From Archangium sp. (GTDB taxonomy: Bacteria; Myxococcota; Myxococcia; Myxococcales; Myxococcaceae): 64,000 nucleotides of DNA. Where the stretch lies: contig JALHMW010000018.1 in the NCBI GenBank assembly GCA_022843845.1, positions 32,121-96,120 of the forward strand, read 5' to 3'. Position numbers and translations under genes: made by a program. Numbering within the stretch: position 1 is the first letter of the stretch; every line of letters starts with the position of its first letter. This document shows, in pieces, positions 36,410-46,023 of the stretch. The notes beneath the pieces are model-generated. The model was not told the origin of the DNA and ran no database searches. It saw only the letters and a program-made list of their open reading frames with translations.

Positions 36410-37227
36410 TCGACACCCACTGCCACCTCGACATGCCGCGGTTCGACGGCGATCGCGCTGCGGTGCTCGAGCGGGCGTGGAGCGCTGGGCTGACGGGGCT
36501 GATCGTGCCCGCCGTCGCGCCCTCGACGTGGGAAGCACTCCTCGAGTGGCCGGCCCGTGACGCGCGCGTGCAGGTCGGCCTGGGCATTCACCCGCAGTTC
36601 CTGCCCGAGCTCGACGAAAGAGATGACGAGAAACACCTCGCGTTCCTCGATTCCCTCTTGTCACGCGGGAGCGCGATCGCCGTTGGTGAGTGCGGACTCG
36701 ATGGCCCCACGAAGGCCGTGGTCCCGATGGAGCGCCAGGTGCGGATCGTTCGAGCCCACTTCGCGCTGGCCCGCAAACACCGCCTGCCGATGTTGATGCA
36801 CTGCCTGCGCGCGCACCCGGAGCTGCTGGAGCTGCTGAAGACCGAGCCGCTGCCCGAGGCCGGTTTGCTGATGCACAGCTATTCAGGCTCTGCGGACCTG
36901 ACGAAGAAGTACGTGAAGTACGGCTGTCACTTCTCGTTCGCGGGGCCGGTGAGCTTCGCCGAGGCCAGGCGGCCGATCGACGCGCTGAAAAGCGTTCCAC
37001 TCGAGCGACTGCTCGCAGAGACCGACGCTCCCGATCAGGCGCCGCACCCGCATCGCGGCCAGCGCTCGGAGCCTGCGTTTCTTCCGCTCATCGTCGAGGC
37101 GATGGCGCGAGGTCGCGGCGAGCCGCTGGAAGTGACGCGCGACGCGATGCTGTCCAACACGAAGCGGCTCTTCCCGGTGTTTCAGGGAGCGCAGGACGCC
37201 TTCATGGCCAGCAGCTCACGCGCGTAG
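36406..37227 (+). CDS. TatD family metal-dependent hydrolase
   Basis: The 273-residue protein begins MIDTHCHLDMPRF (HxH metal ligands), with GIHPQF, AVGECGLD, MLMHCLRAHPE, MHSYSG and LAETDAPDQ in the order expected for TatD-type deoxyribonucleases/hydrolases. It is probably a cytoplasmic nuclease or hydrolase with two metal ions. GTG 36406 overlaps the Trm112 stop. Its 3' end overlaps the convergent PlsC gene by 46 bp. Confidence 0.9.
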   Translation: MIDTHCHLDMPRFDGDRAAVLERAWSAGLTGLIVPAVAPSTWEALLEWPARDARVQVGLGIHPQFLPELDERDDEKHLAFLDSLLSRGSAIAVGECGLDGPTKAVVPMERQVRIVRAHFALARKHRLPMLMHCLRAHPELLELLKTEPLPEAGLLMHSYSGSADLTKKYVKYGCHFSFAGPVSFAEARRPIDALKSVPLERLLAETDAPDQAPHPHRGQRSEPAFLPLIVEAMARGRGEPLEVTRDAMLSNTKRLFPVFQGAQDAFMASSSRA

Positions 37228-37925
37228 CGGGCGTGGAGCTCGTCGGAGAACCTGGCCATCGTCTCGGCCGTCAGACACGAGGTGTCGAGCGCGGGCAGAA
37301 TTCTCACGAACACGACACCTGCGGAGGTGACGGCCTGGCCTCTGGGTCGCAACGCGAAGGCTCCGTGAATCACGATGGGGACGATCGGCGCACCGCTGGC
37401 CAGCGCCAGGTGGAACGCCCCGCGCTTGAACGCCTTCAGCTCTCCGTTCCCCGAGCGCGTGCCTTCGGGCGCGATGAAGACGGTCAATCGCTCACGTTTC
37501 ATCCGCGCCGCAGCACGGTCCAACAACTGCTTGGCCCGCTCGCTACGACCACGATCGATCAAGAGGAAGCCCATCAGCCACGCCGCGATCCCCACGAAGG
37601 GGATGTAGAGCACCTCGCGTTTGATCGCCGACACACCTCCGGTCGGGTTGAGCACCGGGATGATCATCGCGTCGAGCAGGGACGTATGGTTGAAGGTGGC
37701 GACCCGCATCGCAGGCGACGCGAGGTGCTCGAACCCCTCGACCCGCAGCTCGACGCCCTGAATGCGGAGGATCGTTCTCCCGAAGACGCGCAGCAGCGCC
37801 GGGGTCAGCCAATTGGCGAAGAGGCCCAGGCTCAACACCGTCACGGTGCCTGCAAAGATCGCGTAGCCACAGGTGAAGGCCCAGCCGACGATCAGCTGCC
37901 ACGCCGAGCGGCCAAGGCCCTTCAC
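37182..37925 (-). CDS. 1-acyl-sn-glycerol-3-phosphate acyltransferase (PlsC family)
   Basis: The 247-residue protein has the acyltransferase motifs NHTSLLD (NHx4D) and EGTRS with PIVPIVIHG further on, and a membrane-anchoring N-terminal segment. It should transfer an acyl chain to lysophosphatidic acid or a similar acceptor at the inner membrane. GTG 37925 overlaps the stop of the rhomboid gene (GTGA). It may be a second PlsC, since main plsC genes often lie elsewhere. Confidence 0.9.
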   Translation of the reverse strand: MKGLGRSAWQLIVGWAFTCGYAIFAGTVTVLSLGLFANWLTPALLRVFGRTILRIQGVELRVEGFEHLASPAMRVATFNHTSLLDAMIIPVLNPTGGVSAIKREVLYIPFVGIAAWLMGFLLIDRGRSERAKQLLDRAAARMKRERLTVFIAPEGTRSGNGELKAFKRGAFHLALASGAPIVPIVIHGAFALRPRGQAVTSAGVVFVRILPALDTSCLTAETMARFSDELHARYARELLAMKASCAP

Positions 37926-39406
37926 GGCATGCCAGCGTCACCGCTGAGCTGCCCCCGCGCCCGCGCGATCCACGGGGCCAGATCTCGCTCGTCGACTGCG
38001 CTCTTCGTCGCGGCTTCTTGCCAGCGCACCAGCGCTTCTTCGGGGTGCTGTTGCAGAAACGCGACCATTCCCTGATCCATCAGCTCGTTCCCGCTCTCGA
38101 CGGCAGCGACACAGTCAGGCAGCGCGAGCTCGGTCTCTCCGCGGGCGGCGCGAATCCAACAGCGGGTGCTCTTCGCCGCGGCCGACGGCTCCTTGTCGAT
38201 GGAGGCGTTGGCGAGCTTCAAGGCGAAGGTGAGATCCTGTTCGGTCACCAGCGCGGCCCAGGCGAGGTTGTTGAGCACCATGGCGCTCGAGGCCGCGTTG
38301 GCCAGCGTCGCGTGCGCGTCCTGCATGCCGCCGTCGAGATCGCCGATGCGGAACCGCGAATAGGCGCGAAGCCCCAGGTACGCCGGATCGGGCCGGAGCT
38401 TATAGGCCAGCGACAGATCTGCCTCGGCGGGACCAAACCGCTCAGCGACCTGATGGACGCCGGCCCGGAGCGCGAACGCCTCGGCGAGCAGCATCGGCGA
38501 CTGATCGGACTCCCGAAGCTCGACGATCGCGTCGTTGACGTCCGCAAAGCCACCGTCGAGATCGCCGCGCTCATTTCTCGCGACCGCGCGCAGCAACGAC
38601 GCCAGGGGATCTTTCGACTGCGTCAGCACCTGCGTCGTCAACGCCTCGACCTTCGGCAGATCGTGCGCCCGATACGCCTGCTCGGCCGCTTGCAGCGTCT
38701 CGGCCGTCTTCGCCTTCGGGTTGTTCTCGGTGCGCACCTTCGCGAGCACGCCGATGGCGATGACGGCAGCGATCACGATCAACTGCGACGCGAGCGAGGC
38801 GCCCTTCCCTTGCCGTTCGATCGCCGACGCGGTGCCGACGAAGCCCGAGAGGATGCCGATCACCAGGCCGCCGGCGTGCGCCGCGTTGTCGAGGTAGGGC
38901 ACCGAGAACGCGAGGAAGACGTTGATCGCCAGCGTCGCCAGAATGCCGTCCCACAGGCTCTTTGCCGCGTCGGGAGGCAGCAGGTGCCGCGCTTGAATCG
39001 CGTAGCCCATGACGAAGCCGAACATGCCGACGATGGCGCCCGAGGCTCCAGCCGAGACGTTGTTGGGGTTCCACAACACGGAGGCGAACGAGCCGCCGAG
39101 CCCTGCCAACAGATAGACGAGCACGTACATCGGCCCGCCCAACATCCGCTCGACGAAGCCGCCGATGCGCCACAACGAGTACATGTTCACCGCGAGGTGC
39201 AGCACCCCGATGTGAAGGAACATGCTGGTGAACGCGCGCCACCACTCGTTGTGGAAGATGACCAGCGTGCCGCGGTTGGCGCCCATCGACAGGAGCGAGT
39301 CGAGATCGGGGTTGGTCGCCGAGACGCCCATCGCGACCATCGCGACGAAGATGGAGACGTTGATGCCGACGAGGGTCAACGTGACGATGGGCCGGCCCGG
39401 TTCCAT
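37922..39406 (-). CDS. rhomboid intramembrane serine protease with TPR-like C-terminus
   Basis: The 494-residue protein has a six-helix rhomboid domain (about 1-200) with the catalytic Ser122 in AGASGAIVG and His177 in NAAHAGG; the WR and HxxxN motifs (MFLHIGVLHLAVNMYSLWRIG) are present. After a further membrane helix (about 207-222), residues 235-480 form TPR-like helical repeats. It should cut membrane proteins, with the repeat region perhaps binding substrates. ATG 39406 removes an Arg-rich 104-residue extension that is unlike rhomboids. Confidence 0.9.
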   Translation of the reverse strand: MEPGRPIVTLTLVGINVSIFVAMVAMGVSATNPDLDSLLSMGANRGTLVIFHNEWWRAFTSMFLHIGVLHLAVNMYSLWRIGGFVERMLGGPMYVLVYLLAGLGGSFASVLWNPNNVSAGASGAIVGMFGFVMGYAIQARHLLPPDAAKSLWDGILATLAINVFLAFSVPYLDNAAHAGGLVIGILSGFVGTASAIERQGKGASLASQLIVIAAVIAIGVLAKVRTENNPKAKTAETLQAAEQAYRAHDLPKVEALTTQVLTQSKDPLASLLRAVARNERGDLDGGFADVNDAIVELRESDQSPMLLAEAFALRAGVHQVAERFGPAEADLSLAYKLRPDPAYLGLRAYSRFRIGDLDGGMQDAHATLANAASSAMVLNNLAWAALVTEQDLTFALKLANASIDKEPSAAAKSTRCWIRAARGETELALPDCVAAVESGNELMDQGMVAFLQQHPEEALVRWQEAATKSAVDERDLAPWIARARGQLSGDAGMP

Positions 39407-39503
39407 TCGAGTGTGCCTACCGCGCCGACGGCCGCCCTGCTCACCTTTCCGCCCCACCCGGACGGGTTGCATCGAGGCCACCGAGTCGTGCAAACAGCGC
39501 CGC

Positions 39504-40358
39504 ATGGAGCCGTCGACGACCGAAGCCCCGCTGCTGCCTGCCATCGTTCCGCCCGAGAAGCCGTGGCGCCTGCACCGTCGCTTCGATCGCACTGGACGGT
39601 TGTTGGGCGACGCGGCAATGAAGCGCCTCGAGAACGCGCACGTGGTGGTGTTCGGCCTCGGCGGCGTCGGCAGCTTCGCGGTCGAGGGCCTGGTGCGCAG
39701 CGGCGTCGGCAAGCTCACTGTCGTCGACTTCGATCAGGTGTGCGTGACGAACTCGAACCGCCAGCTGCACGCGACGGTCAGCACCGTGGGCAAAGCGAAG
39801 GCCGAGCTGATGGCGCAGCGGTGCAAGACGATCAACCCGGACGTCGAGGTGACGCCGATCGTCGGCTTCTACCGTGAGGAGCTCGCCGATCAGCTGCTCG
39901 CCGGGCCGTACGATTACGTGATCGACGCGATCGACAACGTGAAGGCGAAGCTGAACCTGCTCCACAACTGTCTGGCGCGCGGGTACCCGGTGGTGAGTTC
40001 GATGGGCGCGGCCGGCCGGCTCGACCCGACGGCGATTCGCGTGGAGGACCTCTGCGAGACCCACATGGACCCGTTCGCGAAGGACATCCGCAAGCTGCTG
40101 AAGCGGAAGTACGGGCACGACACGTCGAAGCCGACGGGCATCACGGCAGTGTTCTCGATCGAGCCGCGGCGGGATCCTCAGGCCGTGCACTACGACGAGG
40201 CGCACGGCGGGTTCCTGTGCGTCTGCCCGCAGGGTGAGAACGAGTTCCATAGCTGTGATCACCGCAACCAGATCGATGGCTCGGTCGCGTTCGTGACGAG
40301 CGTGTTCGGCATGCAGATGGCCGGCGTCGTGGTGCGGCGAGTGGCGCAGGGGCGATAG
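39504..40358 (+). CDS. tcdA: tRNA threonylcarbamoyladenosine dehydratase TcdA
   Basis: The 284-residue E1-like protein has VFGLGGVGSFAVE, the full Arg motif TNSNRQ, GKAKAELM and DAIDNVKAK, plus a C-terminal part ending in Cys-containing segments, as in E. coli TcdA (CsdL). It should cyclise t6A37 to ct6A in tRNA. It contrasts with the reduced E1-like protein at 27262, which lacks the Arg. It is divergent from the rhomboid gene with 97 bp between starts. Confidence 0.88.
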   Translation: MEPSTTEAPLLPAIVPPEKPWRLHRRFDRTGRLLGDAAMKRLENAHVVVFGLGGVGSFAVEGLVRSGVGKLTVVDFDQVCVTNSNRQLHATVSTVGKAKAELMAQRCKTINPDVEVTPIVGFYREELADQLLAGPYDYVIDAIDNVKAKLNLLHNCLARGYPVVSSMGAAGRLDPTAIRVEDLCETHMDPFAKDIRKLLKRKYGHDTSKPTGITAVFSIEPRRDPQAVHYDEAHGGFLCVCPQGENEFHSCDHRNQIDGSVAFVTSVFGMQMAGVVVRRVAQGR

Positions 40359-40423
40359 ACACCACTGGGGCGCCGCTCTACCGTTCGACCCGGAGCCCGT
40401 CGGCCGCGGCACGGGGAAGCTTG

Positions 40424-42109
40424 ATGAACCTCGTGCTGAAGTTCGTGCTGGTCACGCTGCCCTTCGTCGTTGCCTTCCAACCCTCGAGCGCGTCGGCGTG
40501 CGGGTGTTTCGCGCAACCGAGCGTGACGGTGTCTGACGCCGTGGTGCAGGCGGGTGAACGCATTCTGTTCGCCGTCGACAACGGCACCGTCACCGCCCAC
40601 ATCCAGATTCAGTACTCCGGCAACGCGCAGGACTTTGGGTGGCTGCTCCCGCTGCCGTCGGTGCCAGTGGTGGATGTGGGGACCGACGAACTCTTCGCAC
40701 AGCTGATCGGCAAGACGACGCCTCGCTACTCAGTCACTGGAGTCTCGTGCCAGCCGCCCTCGCTCGGTTGTGGCCCCAGTGCTCCCATCGCTGGGGCCGC
40801 AACCCAGAACGAGCAGCCCCCTGACGGTCCGCTTGTCATCGCATCGTCAGTCGGCCCGTACGACTACGCCGTGCTCAAAGCCGACGACAAGACGGCGATG
40901 CTCGCCTGGCTCAACACGAATCGCTTCTTCGTGCCGGCCACGAGTGACGAGGCCCTCGCCCCGTACCTTCGTCCCGGCGCCTACTTCCTCGCGCTCAAGC
41001 TGCGATCAGGTGCCTGGACGGGGCAGATCCGGCCGATCGTCCTGAAGTACGCGAGCGAACTGCCGGTGATTCCCATCACGCTCACCAGCATCGGAGCCGT
41101 GCCGAACATGGGCATTCAAGTCTGGGTGCTCGGCAACGCTCGCGCGATTCCACGCAACTTCAGCCACGTCGAACTGAACGACGCGCTGCTGGACTGGGAA
41201 AACAGAGTGAAGAACTACGCTGACGTCGTGACGAAGGCCGTGGCTGAGGCACCGGGCAAACACGCCTTCGTCACGGAGTACGCGGGCCCGAGCGAGGTGA
41301 TGCGAGAGGTCCTCGTATCGCCCGACCGGTTCCGGCTCTCCGAGGCCAGGCTTGCGGCTTTGACGAAGCCAGAGGAGTTCGTGCTCGCCCTCTTCCAGCA
41401 GGGCTTCGCCGCGCCGTTCTCCGAGAGGACCGCTGGGGCGATGCCTCTGCCAACGTTACCAACCACGGTTCGCGGGCTGGTGCTGACGGCCCTTCCTCTT
41501 CCACCAGGCTTTCCGGCCCGGGGCATCTCGGAAGACGCGTACCTCGCAAACATCACCTTCTACCTCGGCGAACACCGGCGTTCGTTCCCCGAGGACTTCA
41601 CGGGCTGGCAGATGGCCTTCGATCCGCCCACCCTGGCGCGCGCCATCTACCGAGAGCACGTCACGCCATTGGTCGAAGCGAACGTGCTGTTCTGGAAGTA
41701 CTCGAAGCTGACGCGGCTCTTCACCACGCTCTCGCCGGGAGACATGACCAAGGACCCGGTCTTCTCCTTCAACGCGTCACTTCCTGACGTTCCTCTGCTG
41801 CGGTCGGCGTCCCTCCAGGCGAACTGCTCAGCGCCGAGTCGACCGACGCTCGTGACGGCGCAGGGCTGGCGGCGGACGGCGACGGGCTCGGCCCCCACGT
41901 TTACGACGGTTCCCGCAGCGCGACGGATCGAGGTGTTATCGGAAGAAGGCCCGCCGACCCTGACAACCGACAACGAGTACGAGATCGATCGGCAGTTCGA
42001 CAACGTCACTCCGCCGGTCGGAGGCTGTTCCACCGTCGACGTCTCGAGCGTCAGTCTCCTGTGGCCGCTGCTCGTCTTGAGACTGCGCCGAACCCGTTCA
42101 CGGCGCTGA
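40424..42109 (+). CDS. DUF2330 exported protein with MYXO-CTERM-like tail
   Basis: The 561-residue protein has a signal peptide (MNLVLKFVLVTLPFVVA, cleavage near SASA) followed by CGCFAQPSV and the DUF2330 pattern (DFGWLLPLPSVP, YDYAVL, GAYFLALKL). The C-terminus (GGCSTVDVSSVSLLWPLLVL followed by LRRTRSRR) looks like a short MYXO-CTERM sorting tail: a Cys, a hydrophobic stretch and a basic end. It should therefore be exported and perhaps surface-processed. The function of DUF2330 is not known. A GGGGAAG sequence precedes ATG 40424. Confidence 0.85.
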   Translation: MNLVLKFVLVTLPFVVAFQPSSASACGCFAQPSVTVSDAVVQAGERILFAVDNGTVTAHIQIQYSGNAQDFGWLLPLPSVPVVDVGTDELFAQLIGKTTPRYSVTGVSCQPPSLGCGPSAPIAGAATQNEQPPDGPLVIASSVGPYDYAVLKADDKTAMLAWLNTNRFFVPATSDEALAPYLRPGAYFLALKLRSGAWTGQIRPIVLKYASELPVIPITLTSIGAVPNMGIQVWVLGNARAIPRNFSHVELNDALLDWENRVKNYADVVTKAVAEAPGKHAFVTEYAGPSEVMREVLVSPDRFRLSEARLAALTKPEEFVLALFQQGFAAPFSERTAGAMPLPTLPTTVRGLVLTALPLPPGFPARGISEDAYLANITFYLGEHRRSFPEDFTGWQMAFDPPTLARAIYREHVTPLVEANVLFWKYSKLTRLFTTLSPGDMTKDPVFSFNASLPDVPLLRSASLQANCSAPSRPTLVTAQGWRRTATGSAPTFTTVPAARRIEVLSEEGPPTLTTDNEYEIDRQFDNVTPPVGGCSTVDVSSVSLLWPLLVLRLRRTRSRR

Positions 42110-42112
42110 ACG

Positions 42113-43960
42113 TCACCCGGTCAGCTTCGCGAACGCGCTCGCGAGATCGGGCTTGTCAGTCAGCACCGGCTTCATCGGGTCGCCGTGCTTCGCGAGCCAC
42201 TCGAGCCCGTTTCGAATCGTGAATTTCGTCGGGGTCAGCCCGGGCGCGACTTCGCTCCACGCGATCGGCATCGACACCGGTGCGCCGTCCTTCGCGCGCA
42301 CGCAGAACGGCGCCGCCACCACCTTCACCGGGCCGTTCTGCACCACGTCGAGGTACACGCGGCCCTGACGTTTCGGCATCGCGCGCTCCATCGTCGCGAG
42401 CGTCGGGTGCTTGTGGACGAGCAGCGTCGCCAGCACCTCGGACAACTGCCGCGCACCGTCGTGATCGAGCTGGCCGCCGAGCGGAACGAACACGTGCACG
42501 CCGCTCGAGCCGCTCGTCTTGAGGTACGTCGGCAGGCCCGCGTTCTCGGTGATCTCTCGCAACGCGTTCGCCAGGGTGATCACCGCCGAGAACGGCGCCT
42601 CCTTCGGGTCGAAGTCGACGACACACCAATCGGGCCGGCCGGGCGCCGAGGCCCGCGTCGCCGGAATGTGAAACGGCAACGCGCCCAGGTTGGCGCACCA
42701 CTCGAGCGTCGCGAGATCGTCGCAGACGATCTGATCCAGCTCCCGGTTCATCTCTTCGCTGTACGCCTTCACCGTGCGCACGAAGTCGGGCGCCTTCGCC
42801 GGCTTCGCCTTCTGGAAGAACGACTTCCCCGCGATGCCGTCGGGGTAGCGCGTCACCAGCAACGGCCGGTCCTTCAGGTACGGCAACATGAACGGCGCCA
42901 CGTCGCGGTACCACGCGAAGACGTCACCCTTCGTCAGCCCATCCTTCGGGAAGTAGATCTTCCCCGGGTTCGAGAGCGTGACGCCCGCCACGGGCTCGGG
43001 CGACGTGTCGACGAGGCGCTTCTCGGGCGGCGTCGGGCACTCCTCGCAGCGCTTGTCAGGGCGGAAGCGAAGGAAGACCGGCTCGCGGAGCGACAGGTTC
43101 TCGGGCCACGACTTGTACCGGACCTCGACCACCAGCGTCGGCGTCACCCACTTCATCTCGGGGTCGAGCGGCACGTCTCCGAGACAGACGGGCGCTTTCA
43201 CCACGTTCGCGTCGAGTTCCTTCCGCACCGGCGCGGCGACCTTCGGGTTGTACCCAGCGCCGACCTTTCCCGCGTAGAGCCAACGCTCGCCGTCCCACGT
43301 CGAGAGCGACAGCGCGCCGTCGTCGTCAGCGAAGCCCGTCACCGCGAAGTCGCCGCTCGTCGTCAGCGGCACCTTGAGCCAGCGATCGCTGCGCCCACCG
43401 ACGTACGGCGCGTCGGCCTTCTTGCACATCACGCCCTCGAGCCCCTTCTGCTTGACGATCTCGAGCAGCGCCTCGCCTTGCGTCTCCACGTGCTCGACCG
43501 GCAACGCCCGCGCGCCTTCCACCTTCGGTACGACGCCGAACAACAACTCCTTGCGCTGCGAGAGCGGGAGCTGACGCGTGTCGTGCCCGTCGAGCATCAG
43601 CAGATCGAACGCGAAGAACACCGCGGGATCGGCGTGGGACGCGCTGACAATGTCCTTCCGGTGCGCGAGCGTGGAGCGCTTGAGCAGCCGCTGAAAGATC
43701 GGGTGCCCGTCGGCGTTCTGAATCACGAGCTCGCCGTCGACGATGAAGTCGGGCCCTGGGAGCGCCTGCAACGCCTCGACGATCTCGGGGAACAGCGCCG
43801 TCGCCTCACGCCCGCGGCGCAGCACCAGCCTCACCTTCCCGCCGATGCGCTCAGCGAGCAGGCGAAAGCCATCGAACTTCAACTCGAAGAGCCAGCCGGG
43901 CGTGGTGAAGGCTGCCGTCCGTGGCTCCGCCAGCTGCAGCTCGACGTCTTCCGCCCGCAT
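42113..43960 (-). CDS. ligD: LigD-type ATP-dependent DNA ligase-polymerase
   Basis: The 615-residue protein has an N-terminal ATP-dependent ligase domain (catalytic Lys in ELKFDGFR near residue 28, then DGELV, FFAFDLL, EGVMCK) with an OB domain to about residue 310, and a C-terminal LigD primase-polymerase domain (about 335-610; VTRYPDG, WCVVDFDPKEAP, SGSSGVHVFVPL). The 3'-phosphoesterase domain of many LigD proteins is absent and no Ku gene is nearby. It should serve in double-strand break end-joining. It abuts DUF2330 by three bases. Confidence 0.92.
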   Translation of the reverse strand: MRAEDVELQLAEPRTAAFTTPGWLFELKFDGFRLLAERIGGKVRLVLRRGREATALFPEIVEALQALPGPDFIVDGELVIQNADGHPIFQRLLKRSTLAHRKDIVSASHADPAVFFAFDLLMLDGHDTRQLPLSQRKELLFGVVPKVEGARALPVEHVETQGEALLEIVKQKGLEGVMCKKADAPYVGGRSDRWLKVPLTTSGDFAVTGFADDDGALSLSTWDGERWLYAGKVGAGYNPKVAAPVRKELDANVVKAPVCLGDVPLDPEMKWVTPTLVVEVRYKSWPENLSLREPVFLRFRPDKRCEECPTPPEKRLVDTSPEPVAGVTLSNPGKIYFPKDGLTKGDVFAWYRDVAPFMLPYLKDRPLLVTRYPDGIAGKSFFQKAKPAKAPDFVRTVKAYSEEMNRELDQIVCDDLATLEWCANLGALPFHIPATRASAPGRPDWCVVDFDPKEAPFSAVITLANALREITENAGLPTYLKTSGSSGVHVFVPLGGQLDHDGARQLSEVLATLLVHKHPTLATMERAMPKRQGRVYLDVVQNGPVKVVAAPFCVRAKDGAPVSMPIAWSEVAPGLTPTKFTIRNGLEWLAKHGDPMKPVLTDKPDLASAFAKLTG

Positions 43961-43963
43961 CGG

Positions 43964-45370
43964 TCACGACCGCCGCTTGAGCGCGAGGTAGCGGGACACC
44001 TCGCCGCGGGTGAACTTCAACAACACCGGCTCGCCTGCCGGCGTCTGCGCGACCGTCTCCTGCAGCTGCCGAAGCGAGACCACCTTCACCCGGTTGAGCT
44101 CGACGATCACGTCACCGATCGTCAGCCCGCCCAGCTCCGCAACACTCCCGGGCAGCACGGCCTCGATTCGAACACCCTGCCCCTCTGACGGCTCCAGCTC
44201 TCCGAGCACGAGGCCCAGGCTGTCGACGCGTCCGCCAGACATCATCGTCTTCGTAGGCCCCGCCGAGGGCCTCGTCGTCAGCAGCGCCGACGCGTTGATC
44301 ACCTTGCCGTTGCGCACGACGCCGAGCTTCACCACCACGCCGGGGCCCTGAATCGCGATGCGCCGGAGCAGCTGCTGGTACTTCTCCACCGGCTTGCCGT
44401 TGATGGCGACGAGACGATCGCCCGCTTGCAGCCCCGCGCGCGCTGCCGGCGACTCCGGGTAGACATCGACGATCACTGACTCCGACGAGTCCTTCACCTC
44501 TGACACCGTGACGCCCAGCCAGCCACGCACCGGCGTGCCGTTGTCGCGGAGGTTCGGCAGCAGGTCCTTCACGAGGTTCACGGGCACCGCGAAGCCGATG
44601 CCCTGCCCCTGGTTCATGATGGCCGTCGTCACCCCCACGACGTGGCCCTTCATGTCGAAGAGCGGCCCGCCGGAGTTGCCAGGGTTGATGAGCGCGTTGG
44701 TCTGAATGAAGTCGTCGAACGGGCCGACCCCGATGATTCGCTCCCGCGCTGAGATGAGGCCGTGCGTCAGCGAGGTGTCGAGCCCGAACGGGTTGCCGAT
44801 CGCGACCACCCAGTCACCGACCTCGAGCTCGTCCGAGTTGCCCAGCGTCACCACCGGCAGATCCGCCGCGCCCGTCAGCCGGAGCAGCGCGAGATCGACC
44901 TCGGGATCACGCCCGACCACCCTGGCCTCGAGGCTCCGGCCATCGGCGAGGCGCACGACGATCGACTGCGCGCGCTCGATGACGTGGTTGTTGGTCACCA
45001 CGAGACCATCGGACGTGATGATGAAGCCAGAGCCGAGGCCCTTCGAGGTGCCCTCGTTCTTCGCAGAGATGTTCACGACGCCTGCGCGCACCGCGCGAAC
45101 CAACGGCGCGAGCGAGGCCGGCGGCGTGAAGGACGGCGCCACCGACGGTCCGCCGGGGAACTTCTCTTTCCAGAACGGAATGATGGTGCGCTCGCGCCAG
45201 ATGGTCGGCGTCACAGGGTCCGTTTCTCCCGGCGTGCCCACAGGCGTGGTCGCGAGTCCTTCCTTCTGCGCGCGCACGCGGGCCCGGGCCCAGTCCGAGA
45301 CGTCGTCGGCAACCGCGAGGAGCGGAGTGAGGAGGGAAAGGAAGAAGAGCAACCGCACGACGCGACTCAA
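43964..45370 (-). CDS. HtrA/DegP-like periplasmic serine protease
   Basis: The 468-residue protein has a signal peptide (to about ALAVA/D-type cleavage near residue 21), a trypsin-like domain with the triad His in VVTNNHVIE, Asp in EVDLALL and Ser in NPGNSGGPL, then two PDZ domains (about 290-375 and 385-468). It should degrade or hold misfolded envelope proteins. The start is TTG 45370 or GTG 45358; both give a usable signal peptide. It follows grpE by 25 bp, so stress-linked coexpression is likely. Confidence 0.92.
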   Translation of the reverse strand: MSRVVRLLFFLSLLTPLLAVADDVSDWARARVRAQKEGLATTPVGTPGETDPVTPTIWRERTIIPFWKEKFPGGPSVAPSFTPPASLAPLVRAVRAGVVNISAKNEGTSKGLGSGFIITSDGLVVTNNHVIERAQSIVVRLADGRSLEARVVGRDPEVDLALLRLTGAADLPVVTLGNSDELEVGDWVVAIGNPFGLDTSLTHGLISARERIIGVGPFDDFIQTNALINPGNSGGPLFDMKGHVVGVTTAIMNQGQGIGFAVPVNLVKDLLPNLRDNGTPVRGWLGVTVSEVKDSSESVIVDVYPESPAARAGLQAGDRLVAINGKPVEKYQQLLRRIAIQGPGVVVKLGVVRNGKVINASALLTTRPSAGPTKTMMSGGRVDSLGLVLGELEPSEGQGVRIEAVLPGSVAELGGLTIGDVIVELNRVKVVSLRQLQETVAQTPAGEPVLLKFTRGEVSRYLALKRRS

Positions 45371-45395
45371 CCCGAGAATCGGGCCAGCGTCACGC

Positions 45396-45986
45396 TCAGG
45401 CCTGCGCGGGCTGCACGTACTTCGCGACCTTCACACGCCCAGGCCTCAGCACTCGGCCCTTCAACTTCCAAGCGGCCTTCAGCACCGCGACCACCCGGCC
45501 ATCGTCGGCTTCGAGCGGAGAGAGCTCCATGTCAGAGGCTTCGGAGAGGTTCGGATCGTACGGCAGGCCCTTGAGCTCCACGCGCTCGAGACCGAACTCT
45601 TCGGCCTTCTTGATGAGCCCGTCGCGGATGAGCTTCACGCCCTTCCACAGCGCCGATTGGTCAGGCGTGCTGAGGCAGAGCTCGAGGTCGTCGATGGCCT
45701 CGAGGAGCACCAGGGCAACCTTGCCCTTCTCGAGCTCGAGCAGTTGGTCGCGCTCACGGGTCATCCGGAGCTTGAAGGCCTCGCGCTCGCTCTCCGAGTG
45801 CTGGAGCCCACGTGCCAGCTCATCGATGCGCCGACGGGCAGCCTCGAGCTCGGTCGAGGCTTTCACAGGCTCGGTGGACTCGACGGGCTGGGCCTCGGCC
45901 TCGGGAACGCTCTCTTCACGCACCCGGCGGCGGTCATTCACCTTCACCACCGTCTCGGGTTGGTCTTCTGGACGCGCGTCGCTCAT
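45396..45986 (-). CDS. grpE: GrpE-like nucleotide exchange factor
   Basis: The 196-residue protein has the long N-terminal helix (about 45-100; LQHSESEREAFKLRMTRERD) and the beta domain (GLIKKAEEFGLERVELKG, then DDGRVVAVLKAAWKLKGRVL and RPGRVKVAKY) of GrpE. It exchanges ADP from DnaK. The family signature is diverged but readable. It is far from dnaK yet shares its promoter sequence. ATG 45986 follows the -10 box by nine bases with no Shine-Dalgarno, so its mRNA is probably leaderless. Confidence 0.88.
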   Translation of the reverse strand: MSDARPEDQPETVVKVNDRRRVREESVPEAEAQPVESTEPVKASTELEAARRRIDELARGLQHSESEREAFKLRMTRERDQLLELEKGKVALVLLEAIDDLELCLSTPDQSALWKGVKLIRDGLIKKAEEFGLERVELKGLPYDPNLSEASDMELSPLEADDGRVVAVLKAAWKLKGRVLRPGRVKVAKYVQPAQA

Positions 45987-45995
45987 GGCCCGCGC

Positions 45996-46023
45996 AAGGT
46001 AACCGTCGACCTCAGGGTGTCAA
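45996..46023 (-). promoter_or_regulatory. grpE promoter, twin of the dnaK promoter
   Basis: TTGACA (46023-46018) and TACCTT (46001-45996) are 16 bp apart. The -35 box contains the TGA stop of folC. Transcription would start within about three bases of ATG 45986. The core and flanks are nearly the same as at 24161-24188. Confidence 0.75.

Noticed and set aside
39504..40358. Second ubiquitin-system E1 candidate
   Set aside because: Its Arg motif, length and C-terminal Cys region match TcdA, a tRNA-modifying enzyme, and no small ubiquitin-like gene is adjacent.
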